Shown: in pieces, positions 1-11,969 of the stretch
How the letters are laid out: each line of letters opens with the position of its first letter
Position numbering within the stretch: the stretch's first letter is position 1
Position numbers and translations under genes: made by a program
Assembly (NCBI GenBank): GCA_963930655.1
Contig: OZ005603.1
Span: 16,329,001-16,393,000, forward strand
Direction of reading: 5' to 3'
Origin: Myrica gale
Taxonomy: Eukaryota; Streptophyta; Magnoliopsida; Fagales; Myricaceae
Length of the DNA: 64,000 nucleotides
Notes under the pieces: generated by a model
The model's database searches: none
The model's input: only the letters and a program-made list of their open reading frames with translations
What the model was told of the DNA's origin: nothing

Positions 1-440
1 TCAATGGCGATTAAATCTAGATAACTGGAGAAAATCTGAACTATTTATGAGCAATGATATCTAAAGGATTTTCTCTATCTAGGGAGGAGACTTGAATTTG
101 AATAAAGCTTGGAATGACTTCCTCAAATTTTCTTGGTCGATCTCTCTATGTATTTATAGAGTTGGTTGAGTTTTATTTCAAAAAGAATTCTAAAAGGAAT
201 GAAATATTTCAAAATCCAAATTTTGATAGTTTCAGAGACTTTGCATCACCAGCTCCTTGTTTATAGCTCTTCATTTTGATGATGTATTATGCTTTCAAAC
301 TTTGAAAGACTCCTTAATCTCTTGAACACTTTGACCAAACTTAAAATAAAACTCAATTTGAATTTAAAATTTGACACGAAATTACGCCAACATTAAAACA
401 CTAACAATATGTATTATATTTTAATTCTGGATTAATGACC
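1..440. other. AT-rich intergenic DNA, nothing recognised
   Basis: No open frame longer than a few dozen codons, tRNA-like fold or obvious terminal repeat is visible here. The sequence ends where the conserved-looking left end of the Mutator-like element begins. Confidence 0.5.
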
Positions 441-3400
441 ATTTTCATCCCTGGGTTTTCACCCCTTTACAAAAATCGTCCGTGAGTTTTTCGCATTTAT
501 CACACGTAGTCCCTGAGTTTCATGATTTTTTCAATACGGTCCTTACATCCATTCCCGTTAATGAAACTAACGGCTATACACGTCATGTCCAACTAGAAGC
601 GGATACGTGTATAATTTTTTCAGGTTGTATCTCCACATCAGCTACATGCGCAAGTCAACTACCAATTGCCCTGGTGTCAAAACAACACCCTTTGAATTCC
701 TAAGTTAATAAACGACAAACTAAAAGAACAAGTAAATAAAAAAATAAAAACGCAATCAACTTTTCTAGGTAAAAAAACAAAAACGTCAAGTGGAGGAATT
801 TTTACCCGGTGCTCCCTTTCCCTTTCCCCAATTATTTTTAAAAGCCCTAGTTTCTACTCTTGTCCTCGACACCCAACCGTGACACCCATTACTGTTGTCG
901 TCGCTGATCACCGGCAATCTGTCGCACGTCGCAGTCTGGGTTTTCGATTCATCACACATAGTCCCCAATTTCTCTCGCACTTTCTTTGCTCCAAGTCTTC
1001 AATTGATAGGCCTTGGATTTTTGGAGGCTGAGTGTTGTTGTTGTGGCCCCTTGTACAACCAGAATGGTATGTATGTTTCCCACCTTTTATGACAATATAT
1101 TGTGAAATTTTCTCTGTCTATTGGAAAAAGTTGTTTTGTTTTGTTTTGAGTTGAATATTGTTTTAATAATTGAATAGTGGGTCATAGAATGTTGTTTTCG
1201 TCTTAAAGTAGTACTCATTTTTGTCTTGGAGTGACTAAAGTGTTTGAGACATTTTTTGTGGTCCCAAACAAATGTCACTTGAAATGCCAACATACTGTAG
1301 GGACAATAATAATTTATGTTGTTTTAAAGTCTCTGCACATGTTATACATATCAATTGAACGTGGAATTTGTTTCTTTATTCATGTGCATGCAGGTTAGGG
1401 CTCTCTGCAAGCAACAACAGCGTAATTAATTGTCAGGATTTTACATTGAAGTGAATGACCTTGATTACGGTTTATATTTAATATGGATATTGATGGATTT
1501 ACCTGTTACTTTTCTAATGATGGCTTTTTTTTCCTTTTCACAGTTTCTGACTGAGTTAGATGGTATTAAAGTTTTCAATGGTGTAATTTGTGTTTATTGC
1601 AACAAGGTTAGTTTTAGAGTGATTACTGTAATTTCTGTTTGTTGCAAACAAGTTTTGACTAAAGTTTTGAAGTTTTTGAATAGTGTAAACTTGCTTAAGT
1701 TTGTTTTCTGCATACATTCTAGTTAGATAATTAGTCATTGGTTTTTTTTTCCATGACAGACACTAGTTAAAGTTTGCCTTTATGATCAATACATTCTAGA
1801 ATAAGGTAACTAGCACCAAAGGTGTACTACTCAATTGACCCCTTAAACGACTGATCACTTCTTTTTGTTTTTTTATGTTACAGGATGGTGATGCTAACAG
1901 TATTTGTACATCATGGTGGGTTCTTTAATGAAGAAAATTGGACATATGTTGGTGGTACTGCTGAGAAGGTAAGACAGGTCTACACAAACTACTTGATAGT
2001 CCCAGACCTCAATAGTGTTGTGCAAGGCTGTGGATATATGACATCGGGCCTGATGTTTTGCACCTTAGAAGATGAAGAGCCAAATCACATGAAACCTTTA
2101 CAGAGAGATGTTGATGTCATAGCTATTATTGAGATAGTTGAGGCCAACCAAACCAAAAGTCTCCGTATCTATGTGAAGAGCATAATGTGGACGTACCAGA
2201 GATTGTTTCGGATAGTGATGGTGATGGTGATATGATGTTGATGGGGAAAATGGGTTCATGTATCTGATGTTGAGTTTGGTATAATGGAGATAATGCCACG
2301 AGGAATGGTGACAAGGCTGCCAGTATAAATGACTTTGCAAAAGCTCGAGTCTTGAGTGACTTCAGTGATACAGATGCTGAAGATCCTGATTTGTATAATG
2401 CGGAAGAAAATCAAGAAAGTGTCACAAAGGAGGCTAGGGCTGCTGCCATGGAATAGTTCGCACATGGGCGAAGGGAACTAGTTCTGCTGGAGGTAAGGGT
2501 TGTGTAGAATCTGATTATGGTGACTCTGAAGCTTCGTACAGTTTAGATGCTGCCAACAATGAGGATATGGATGAAATAGATCCTCTTGAAGGTGAACCAC
2601 ATGTTAGACAAAGGCGCAAACAATTTCCTCAATATAAGGAGGCCCTAGACTTGAGGGCTTCGGTCACGCTAGAGGTTGGTTTGATGTTCAACAATTGCGA
2701 GCAGTTCAAGAGTGCACTCCGAACATATGCTATTCAGAAGGGATTTGAATATGAGCTGATCAAGAACGATAAGGTGAGGGCTAGGGCGGCGTGTAAGGAG
2801 AGATGTGGGTGGGGGATATATCTTGGCCTAACACGTGAGAAAGACTTCCTTCAAATAAAAACCCACCATGCTAACCACTCATGTGGCAGCCACCACATAA
2901 ACAAAAGGCCTCTATTAAGTGGTTAGCTCAACGGTACTTGGAAAATTTTAGAGATGACCCCACATGGCGCCACCTAGTACACTTAGGGGGGAGGTTGCAA
3001 GGGAGTATATGATCGATGTGACGCTGCTAACATGTAGCCGAGCAAGAAGGATGACATTGAGCATTATTTTTGGCAAGCATTCAGAGCAATATAGGCATGT
3101 ATCACAGTATTTGGCTGCCATGTTGAAGTGGAATCCTGGTAGCTCTGGTTTTCTACACAAAGAGGCGAGCTTTTTTCAAAGAATGTACATTTGTTTAGGG
3201 GCTTGTAAACAACGGTTCCTAAGTGGGTGTCGGCCTATCATCTCGATCAATGCATGCTTTTTGAAGGGAGAAATTATACGGAGATAGTTGATGATGAGAT
3301 TCCAAACAAAGAGGGATGGCATCAAAAGGTCTAGCGATCTTATATGCCCCAAGATTGTTAAGAAACTTGAAAGTTCAAAGACTGAGGCAAGGAATTACAT

Positions 3401-3740
3401 CAGCAAGTGGAGGTCAAATGTAGTTGAACGAGTCACAGAAGAGGAAGATCATATGTAGTTGAACGAGCCGCAAAATGGGCTGAAATGATGAGGGCAAATC
3501 AATAGATGCATGTTGATAATATGAAACCATTTTTTGTGGACTTGTAGTTGGTTGATGGATTTTTTGTGGACTTGTGTGGTTGGTTGATGGATTTTTTTGT
3601 GGACTTATGGTTGACTGAAAGAACATGACTGATGTAGTTTTTGGAGTTGGGTGAAAGAATATGGTATGGGACACTTGTTGTGATGGTGGCTGTTTTGTAA
3701 TGTAAATAGGTTAAACTAAGGTCCACCCTTTTCCTGGAAA
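441..3740 (+). mobile_element. Degenerate Mutator-like element (MULE), left end and transposase remnants
   Basis: The left part (about 441-620) has the style of plant MULE termini, with repeated short phrases such as TGAGTTT. It is followed by about 1.2 kb of leader and then fragments of a MuDR-type transposase (1885-3460). A matching right terminus was not found, so the right limit is approximate. It is set after short tandem repeats of TTTTTGTGGACTTG at about 3530-3610. A target-site duplication cannot be assigned. The element looks old and immobile. Confidence 0.55.
1885..3460 (+). pseudogene. MuDR-type transposase pseudogene
   Basis: Four blocks occur in the order expected for plant MuDR transposases. 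A PB1-like N-terminal block lies at 1885-2190 (it starts MVMLTVFVHHGG). An acidic linker follows with its frame broken at several points. The MuDR DNA-binding block is at 2640-2920, with C and H residues in CKERCGWG and HHANHSC. The start of the MULE catalytic domain is at 2960-3285 (SGCRPIISINACFLKG). A short C-terminal block is at about 3330-3460 (ICPKIVKKLESSKTEARNYI). Most of the catalytic domain is deleted between the last two blocks. In related transposases the first catalytic Asp lies in I-D-A/G-C; here it reads I-N-A-C (codon aat), so even the surviving part lacks a key residue. Stops and frameshifts separate the blocks. I judge it non-functional. Confidence 0.8.
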
Positions 3741-3859
3741 TATGAAATGAAAGGATTCATTTATTTGTAAGACTATCCAAAGCTAGATGGTTTTTTATTC
3801 AGGCTGTTGATACAACCTGTTACTAGACAAGTTTTTAAATATCCAACGTTACAAGTTGT

Positions 3860-5081
3860 TGTAATTCCTAGGATTCAGGCAACCCAAAAGGGGGTGAATT
3901 AGGTTTCCAAATTTTTTTGCTTTTTAACCCCCAAAAATCTGTTTGCAAAGAAAAGACTAGTTTAATACAAGAATATAGATGCAACAAGTAAATAAGTGTT
4001 AAATGTAAACAATAGAGTTTAAAGAAGCAAACACGAGATTTTTAGGTGGTTCGGCGAACCTGCCTACATCCACCACTCAAGCTCCTTCACCGAGCCTTGA
4101 GGTTTTCCCACTATTTTTAAAATAGTGTACACTCTAACTTTCGGGTGTTAGAGAACCGTACAAGTGTTTCTCAGGCTCAACACTCACAACCCAAGTGGTT
4201 TTTCGAGCGCTTCACTCTCAACCTAACCAAGCTTGAGATATATCTTCTAAGCTTCTTCTTTAGTGAAAAACCTTACTAAAGGAATCACCTCTCTTGGATA
4301 TGAAGATACAAGAAATAAACTCTCTCAAAGAGTGGATAAAAAAATGAAAGCTCTATCTCTTTTGATTCACACAATGACAAGGATAAGAAGTGTGATTTGT
4401 GTGAATGATATGAGAAATATGAAATAAGAAGGTTTATGATATTTCTCAAGTTATAAATATGATATGTGGTCGTTCTCCCTTAATTGGAGGCAATAGGAAG
4501 GTCTTTATATAGGCCACATATGAAAACTAGTCGTTTATAGCCATTGGGGGGGTCATCTTTCAAAACGAGTCAGACGACCGCTTAAAGTTACTATTAGCCA
4601 ACGGTCATATTATTAGAACCTCAACGGATCTATTTTGAAAACATATATCGATCGACTGCTTCATCAGCCGGCTCCACCTCCACAACTTAAGCACATTATT
4701 CGGTTCATTTAAAAGCATGATTTTGACTAACTTAAAACACTCAATTTTAAACACTAACTTCTTATAAGTATATAAAAGGTTTGAGAGTTTAATTGGGAAT
4801 AATTTGAAACCAAAAAAATATTTTTAATCTTCAAAACAAGTGATAAAACAGTTTATGCAAGTTTTGAAGAACTATGCAAGTGTGTAGTTCAAATCCTTGT
4901 TAAAGATGAAGTCTAGAATGACAAAAATTACCCTAGCAACTTGAGTCTTCACTTTAAGAGTTACTTCCATTGAAAAGGGAAGTTGCTTGATCGCTCGTGC
5001 TCATTTTGGATCTTCTTTACTTCACATTTTAATTACTTCTATTGTTATCATCAAAACATTGATTGTAACTAAAAGCCAACA
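3860..5081 (-). mobile_element. Solo LTR, copia-type family, minus orientation
   Basis: On the minus strand the unit starts TGTTGGCTTTTAG and ends ...CCTAGGAATTACA, the TG...CA ends expected of an LTR. Flanking 5-mers are GTTGT (3855-3859) and GCTGT (5082-5086), a target duplication with one mismatch. The segment AACCCAAAAGGGGGTGAATT near the plus-strand left end recurs as a variant at about 61980 and, in the opposite orientation, at about 54660-54690, so this is a repeat family with at least three copies in the window. No internal coding region or second LTR is present, hence solo. Confidence 0.7.
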
Positions 5082-5819
5082 GCTGTTGTAACCATTATTT
5101 GTTGTGATATGACTTGTTACTAAACCTGCACTCCTGGTGTTTGCGATATATAGCAAAACATCGAATAGGCTAAAATATTTTAGACAGAACCCCATGGCAA
5201 AAAATTGACAAAAAAAGGTCCATTATAATTGATGGTTGCAAACTTTTCTTGTAATATGAAACCAATCCCAAAACTCGTACTGCACAAAAGTCCCATAAAG
5301 AAATATATTCTAAAGGGCCAGTGCACGCTTTAATTAGGCAATCCATATCCTAGCCGAACGGAAGAAGAGAAATTTTTACCTAGAAAAGAAAAGAAGAAAA
5401 GCAAAAGGAACAAAATCATAACAAAGTCAAATACATCCTTTACATGTCATCAATACACTAAGCTATACAAATAAGCTAAATACAAACATACAACAACATC
5501 ATCTTTATCTGTCTTCGTCTCTGTCATTCTTGCACGCAATAGACTCAAAATTTGAAGCAAAAGTTCTAGAATTTTTCTTGGTCTGAAAAAACAAACTATT
5601 TAAAAGTATTTGCGCATAATTCATGCATTAATGAGTACAAATTTGATGGGTTGCTGTGATTTGTGTGCAAATAAGCAAGTCAAGCAAACAAATTGAAGTC
5701 CTTGTGACACAAAACCTTTCTCGGATAGACAAATTTAAATCTAAATTTTGTGCATATTTTTCTTGTTTTGAAACAGAGAAATCCTAAGACATGCAACGTT
5801 GATCTAGGTGAGTTGTATA
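5082..5819. other. Non-coding DNA without recognised features
   Basis: No gene-like open frame is seen. A short segment (about 5366-5386, TTTTTACCTAGAAAAG) is the inverse of one at about 767-785. This could be the remains of distant inverted ends but is too short to rely on. Confidence 0.4.
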
Positions 5820-5828
5820 AAAAAATTA

Positions 5829-6082
5829 GGGTTAAATGCATGTCATGCCCCTGTGGTACGCGGTAATAGCAAATATGCCCCAGAGGTAAACAAAGTCCTT
5901 TTCATACCCCTGAAGTAAACATTCAGGAGCAAATATGCCCTTTCATACCCCTGAGGTAAATATAACGGAAGGGCATATTTGCTCCTGAATGTTTACCTCA
6001 GGGGTATGAAAAAGACTTTGTTTACCTCAGGGGCATATTTGTTATTATCGCATACCACAGGGGCATGGCATGCATTTAACCC
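5829..6082. mobile_element. Foldback MITE of Mutator-like type
   Basis: The 254-bp unit is almost entirely an inverted repeat. It starts GGGTTAAATGCATG and ends CATGCATTTAACCC, and the arms contain repeated phrases such as CATACCCCTGAGGTAAA in both orientations. It is flanked by a perfect 9-bp direct repeat AAAAAATTA (5820-5828 and 6083-6091). A 9-bp duplication is the hallmark of Mutator-superfamily insertion. There is no coding capacity. Arms of roughly 120 nt would form a strong hairpin if transcribed. Confidence 0.85.
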
Positions 6083-6225
6083 AAAAAATTATACAAATGG
6101 ATGTCTAACATTGCAAGAAATTTTTTTTATAAGTATATAAATTAATAATTAAATATCAAGTGTTATTCTTGTTGTTTTATAATTTTACTTTTCATTATAA
6201 TCAGTAATGTGTTACTTTTTTTGGA

Positions 6226-6700
6226 CGAGGACGTATAGGAAAAGATGGAAGCTTTTAAGTAGAAGTGCATATCTGAAGGCATTTGTGCATTGAGCATGAG
6301 GTTTACAACAAGGTCTTAAGAAAGAAAGTTGGATATGTTCGCGGTTTAAGTCGCTCGGTGATTCCTCCTACTTCGTCTTCTTTGGCATTAGTATCAGCTG
6401 ATCGATAACCAACTGCAGCTAGCGCGATCAGAGATTGAGGAGACGCGAGCTATTATATAGAAAGACTACAAAGAGGTATTAGTATACTTAAGTAAGTAGA
6501 GAAAGAAAGCATTTTACAAGATCAGTATTAGTTTCAAGAGATCCAAAAAAGGCAATAACGAAAGCGCTAGGAGCTCCAAGAAAAGATGAAGAACAAAAGC
6601 AGATGTGGGAGCTGCTTAAACTAGAGCTGGAGTTGCTGCTAGAGGAATAAATGGAGAAATTCAGGAGGAGGCTGCAGCAAACATATTCACTAAGTGACAA
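6226..6700 (+). pseudogene. Remnant of plant En/Spm-associated (Ptta-type) transposon protein
   Basis: One frame (about 6296-6400) reads HEVYNKVLRKKVGYVRGLSR and then SVIPPTSSSLALVSADR. This resembles the C-terminal portion of plant Ptta/En/Spm transposon proteins, where a GYVRGLG-like phrase precedes a variable tail. It is followed by a Glu/Lys-rich, coiled-coil-like stretch broken by stops. Nothing longer survives. Together with the CACTA-like right end at 9419 it may mark one old CACTA element later invaded by the hAT/LTR composite. The assignment is from recollection of the family and is moderate at best. Confidence 0.4.
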
Positions 6701-6956
6701 ACAATTTGTTTTATTGTGTATATTTCTATTGTATTTTGTATGCTTACAATATTATTCTTTTACTCGTTTTGTTAGTTTTCAAATATTATTTTTAATTTCT
6801 CTTTTTTATATATTAAAATTGATGTATTTTAATTCAACATAAGTTACTTCATTATATGTCTAATTGTTTATTGTAAAAAATCGTATTTATTTGTTTATTT
6901 TTTTTAAAAAAAGACCCATTCTACCGTCATAGAACGAGTTTGGACGCCCATCAGTA

Positions 6957-8876
6957 GGGTTGTTCAAAAGACACGAGTAGGGGTTGGGGTTCATGTTATA
7001 TTTATTCATTCTGACAAGATTTGGTTTGGATGCTCATCAGTAAGGTTGTTCAAAAAACCTGAGACTAGATGGCCCAACCCGGAACTGACCCATTCTAACC
7101 CGGTCGGGTCAACCACTTAAGTCGGGATTAGGGTCGGGTTTTATTTATTCATTTTGACAAGATTTGGGTCAGGTTTGGGTTTGTGAAGCGCATACCGAAA
7201 AGAACCCAAGCTGAACCCAAATATTCTAATTCTATGCTGTAATACCCCGGACCGTCAAGACCTCAAGCATTGTCTTATAGTAACGGACGCTGCTATTAGA
7301 CTGAGGTTACGGCCAATGGAAGGATCGTTAAAATAACAGGATTCTAAGCAAAACACCAGTAGAACCTTTTATTAATACCGAAGTATTAAAAAAGAGAAAC
7401 CACTTAGTATAATGTACATACTACAGTATAAAAAGTAAAAACACTACAACGGAAAAACTAAAAGAAACATAAGCAGAAGATCTCTAATCTTCATCATCAG
7501 TATCATCCAAATCCGAGATGTTGATATAATTATCAGAGTTCGGTGTGATCCACTTATGTTCCCTTCCCTCTATTAGTACATCTAGGTAACGTGTGACATA
7601 GACTCGAAATGTCAGCTCCAAAGTAATAAAGTCATGTTGAATTGCCTTGGTGATCTCACCTAGATAAACCTCAGACATTTGCTAAAAGAATATTTAACAA
7701 ACAACGGTGAATCCAAATGACTCGGTAAAGCCAGCGGTTAGTACAATAGAATAGCAGATACAAGAACAAGATATTGAAGAAAACCTGTTTCAACAATAAA
7801 ACCTCAACAGAAGAAAAATTAAATGAAAAGACTCAATTTACTCAAAAATGATCTTTTCCTTTTTCCATTCTCGGTCACCAATCACCACTTCTCCCACTCC
7901 CAGAGTGAATCACTTGGCCAGAGTGACGGGTTACTACAAGTAATCACCGTGTCTTTGCAGCATTACTCCCAGAGTAGAACACGGACCGTATCTTTATGGT
8001 CGAAATTCAGCCTATAGCTTAGGTGAATCACCACCTAAGTCCACCGGTGGTTGACACCTCAAGCAACCTAAGTTCTAGCCTTTTGTGGCGTGCTTCTTGC
8101 ATCGATTTGTCATGCTTCTAACTTTGATTTGTCGTGCTTCCTAGCCTTTATAAGTGTCACTCTCTAGGGCAGCCAAATTTCTCTTGCTTAATGACTAAGT
8201 TTTGCTAATTGTTTCACTAATCGTCCGATAATCACAAATCAACCTAGTTGCTTCCAAAAAACGTCATACTTTCTTCCGAAAAATAAAAAGTCTCCAAATT
8301 TGAACCATAACCTCGTGGATGATCCCCAATCATATTAAAAGAATAAAAATCATATAGTTCGATTTTCAAGACAAAAACGTCCTACCTGCTTAAAAAAAAT
8401 TTATTGATTCAATACGAGCTCCTCAATATTCTAAACAATATCCTAGTTGCACATGAACTCCAAATCTCACTTAATCATGTCCTAAACAAGGTTTAAAACT
8501 TAGTATCTCAAGTACTAAATAATCTCATTTGGTCATTAAGTATCTCGTACTACTAATCATTATATAAAATCAAATGCATGTGATGTTTTAAAAGCTCGGG
8601 CTATGACATATGCATTATTCTCAAAAAAATATTGCTATGCGCTAAAAACAAATATCACATCATGTTATTGGCCTAAAAAATTAGTCTAGAACATTATTAG
8701 CCTTGAATATAATGTTTAAAAAAAGCCCAATCAAACTTGACCTCGAGCAAAACCCCATCTGCCTGGGGCGGCTTGGGTTCAGGGTTAGTCTAGGTCCAGG
8801 TCAAGTTTCATTTTCCTTGCCTCAATTGTTTCAGGTCGGGTAAGGGTAGGTGAAACCCGAAAAGCCAAACCCTACT
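6957..8876. mobile_element. hAT-like non-autonomous element, split by a solo LTR
   Basis: Outer flanks are the identical 8-mers CATCAGTA (6949-6956 and 8877-8884), the duplication length of hAT transposons. The left end starts GGGTTGTTCAAAAG; the right end (...CCAAACCCTACT) is its approximate inverse. Both ends are rich in GGGTCGGGT/CCCAACCCG motifs, a common composition of plant hAT MITEs. The first ~80 bp of the left end are duplicated in tandem (CATCAGTA-GGGTTGTTC at 6949 and CATCAGTAAGGTTGTTC at about 7026). No transposase is present. The central 1.37 kb is a later LTR insertion. Confidence 0.7.
7238..8608 (+). mobile_element. Solo LTR nested in the hAT-like element
   Basis: The unit begins TGTAATACCCCGG and ends GGGCTATGACA, with a perfect 5-bp target duplication TATGC at 7233-7237 and 8609-8613. 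At 1,371 bp with no internal domain it is best read as a solo LTR left by LTR-LTR recombination. Its TGT(A/C)A..CCCC start resembles those of the LTR-like units at 55800 and 62567, so they may be related lineages, but no alignment was possible here. Confidence 0.8.
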
Positions 8877-9239
8877 CATCAGTACTATCGTTTGCTTAAG
8901 ATCGTACAGATCCAATCTTTTAGTTCGAATGATAACTAACAATCTCTCTAACTACGTTCAAACAATATAGAATGACTTCACCTGACATTGTTCAAATACA
9001 TGCGAACTCTAAAGAACGAAATTGTTAATGAATGTTCGAACGGGTAAGAACGGTATCGAACAAAAAAACGACAAACCTTTATTCTTGTTCGAATGGAAGA
9101 AGATAGAAAATATGCACGCGTCAGAAACGGTACTATGTTTGTTTGAAAAGATTTTTTTGGGAAAATTTTATTCATTCTGTTGAAAAAAAAATTGAGAAAA
9201 ATTGAGAACAGAAATTTTTTTGAATGCTAGTTTGTGGAT

Positions 9240-9419
9240 GGAAAAAAAAGAAGTAAATTCTTTCAGGGAGGGAATAGAATACGTCCCAAAAAACCTTTTG
9301 AGAGGAGGATATTAGGACACCCGTTGGAATGAACCCAATCTATCCCAAAAGACCTTTTGGGATGGAATCTTGATTTTTTGGATGGAATTTCCGTCCCAAA
9401 AAACAAATTTGTTATAGTG
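9240..9419 (-). mobile_element. Terminal segment of a CACTA-like element
   Basis: Read on the minus strand, the segment begins CACTATAACAAATTTG and continues with repeats of the phrase TTTTGGGACGG or its near variants. This is typical of the terminal and subterminal structure of CACTA (En/Spm) elements. No partner terminus was found upstream in the window. The TTCGAA/GTTCGAAC motifs scattered in 8900-9120 may be further subterminal repeats. Confidence 0.5.
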
Positions 9420-11257
9420 TGTTTAGAAAAGTGTTAGCCAATGATGAACGAAGTAGAAAAAGCGAGAAGAGAAAATGAACGACAAAAAAGAGAGAGAAAA
9501 AGCTAGGGAACGAATTGGTAATTTATTTATTTAGTTATCTTGAAGCACAGGCTTATGATGTGTGTCAATTCATTTTAGTTAGAAATAATTTAAAGGAGAA
9601 GAAATTGGAGTCTTTGAGGAACTTTTAATTTTTCTCATTATTTTATTTAATTGCATCCATTAATTATGATTTAATACTGCTAGTACCATTAAAATTAATT
9701 ACACTTTATTTATTTGTGTTGATATATATATATAGGAAAATTAAAAGAGTGTACTAAGAATTGGAATTTGAGAAACTCCAATTTTTGTGAGAATATAAAA
9801 TTTAGCTTCAAGCAGTTAATTATCATTGCCATTAGAGACTCGGGAGGCGTCCTCTATCATGTGTATACGGGGCAAATTTAACATAATATAAAATTATGGG
9901 CTTGTGTTTCCAGAATTTAACAGAAGGGCAACTTTCCTGAAATGGAGCCAATTGATATGTATGGGCAGATTGAAAAATTATAAGTCTCTAGGGAGAAATT
10001 TGAGGGAAAGAAAGATTGGAAGGGATCATTTTAAATCTAAATGCCCCAACTGAAAGTTTGCTTGCGGAATATTACTTACAAGATCTCTTATGAATAATTT
10101 TCAATCTTTGATGATTCTCTAAATCTTGTCGATCTATCTACAATTGTCCGACAATCTTCGATCTTATATAATCATTGGGTCTTGTCGATCTCACCACTTA
10201 AGTGTTGTGGATTTCACAAATTTAAGCAGCCCAAATGTTATGCTTCCTTACCGTAGTTACAGGATTTCTCCCAAAGTCTTTATGGCTAACCATATGACTG
10301 ATTATCTCACAACCTACCCTTTTCAATAAAATTATAGATGTGATATGGCATGAGATCGTTAAGGATCTCAGACTTCAGCCATAGGATCACATGGAAAAAA
10401 AATTAATTATTTTTTATATATATTTTTATTCCAAATTTTGGGCTACTAATTGCGATCATGTCCATCAACATATTACAATTGACCCCCGAGAATGTGAGAT
10501 TGATTTGTGAAACCTCTTTTGCTAACAATTTTTGCTTGTCTATCATTCCACCATACTATATTTCACATGAGCCGCTAGGACTAGAATATTATCACTGGTT
10601 AAAATCTCTAGCTCATATAATTCTTAATTCACAACCTGTAACCCGTTGAACTTTCATTCTATTTAATAGAGACATAATGAGTGTAGACTTATTTATACAT
10701 AAATATGTATCTCGGTCTAGAACAATAGTCAAGTAAATAAGGAACTGAAAATCATATTCTCCGTATTTGATTCAGTAATTATTTACATGACTTTTCTACA
10801 ACGTCACTCAACAATATCAATGTAAAATCTTATGTTATAACATAATATCCAATAAATAAATAAAAATATGTGACATCTAAATAAATAATTATCTAACGTC
10901 TGAGGGCATATTTCATACACAAAATTTAAGTGAGGATTCAATAGTATATAAGTGACATTCCTGTCTATTACGATCGAGTACCAGAGGACGTTTCTTATAT
11001 ATATGTTCTTCTATTATTTTCAGAAGTTTTTCTGTCATACTACTGCTTATTCTGAAGGTTTAGGATCATGCGACTCTAACGAAGTAATATATATTTTGAG
11101 CGATCGGACTCCATGCATTTTATGATTGAATAAAATACGTACATCGTTTTTCTTTTCTCTCTGTTTGTGAAATATTCGCGTACGGAAAGCAACAAAAAAG
11201 AACACGTTCGCATTTTCTTTCCCTCTTCTGCTATATATGTATTGATTACTTAAACTC
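9420..11257. other. AT-rich non-coding stretch
   Basis: Only short open frames are present, without recognisable domains, and the base composition is like that of the surrounding repeats. I see no gene, RNA fold or defined element ends. Confidence 0.4.
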
Positions 11258-11593
11258 AAGGCTGCAAACCGGAAATGCGGTCCGGTTTTTGGACCGCATT
11301 CCGGTCCGGTCCGGTCCACTTAAGTGGTGCGGACCGGTTTCATTTTTTAATTTTTTAATTTTTTTAATTTTAAAATATTTTAGGCTAATTTCGTAGGGGG
11401 GAATGACATATAAAAATGTAGAGTTTTAATTTAGGTTAAAACTAAATTTTTTAAGTTTGTAATTTATATTAAAAGTATAAAAAAAAATTTATTTATATTA
11501 ACAAATGCGGTCCGGTCCGGTCCGGACCGCATTTAAAAAAAAACAGGACCAGACCGGATTGCAAATCCGTGCGGTCCGGTTTTGTTCAGCCTT
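11258..11593. mobile_element. GC-motif-rich MITE (hAT-like)
   Basis: The ends are imperfect inverted repeats: AAGGCTGCAAACCGG on the left, and the inverse of ...AAACC...TTCAGCCTT on the right. Inside each end are runs of GGTCCGGTCCGG around an AT-rich core of about 170 bp. This layout matches plant hAT MITEs. No clean 8-bp target duplication is visible, so the superfamily is tentative. Confidence 0.55.
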
Positions 11594-11969
11594 AACTTAC
11601 AGCATAAGAAAAGTAGAATAGCGAAATAATTAATTAGTCAAACATCATTGAGAAACAATACAATTCCAGAAGTCTCTTGTACATGGTTTATTACGTAGGG
11701 GACACTACAAAAAAACTGATATTTAGCGGCAGTCGCTAAAGACACCATTTCGCAGCATTTGTGGAAAAACACTGCTAAAAATCATCTATAGCGGCAGTCT
11801 TGGCGTTTGTCACAGAGCGCCGCTAAAAGTCGCGATCGCCGTTGTAGACCCACCTTTAGTAGCGTTCGTGCACAAACGCAGCTAGAAATTCGGTACTTAC
11901 AGCGGCGATCACCGTGATCGCCGCTAAAGGTGGGTCTATAACAAGTAGAGTTTGTTCACACAAACGCTG

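Noticed and set aside
441-5390. One long MULE bounded by TTTTTACCTAGAAAAG-type inverted ends (~770 and ~5370)
   Set aside because: The inverted match is only about 16 bp, lies inside rather than at the element edge, and the interval contains an independent solo LTR.
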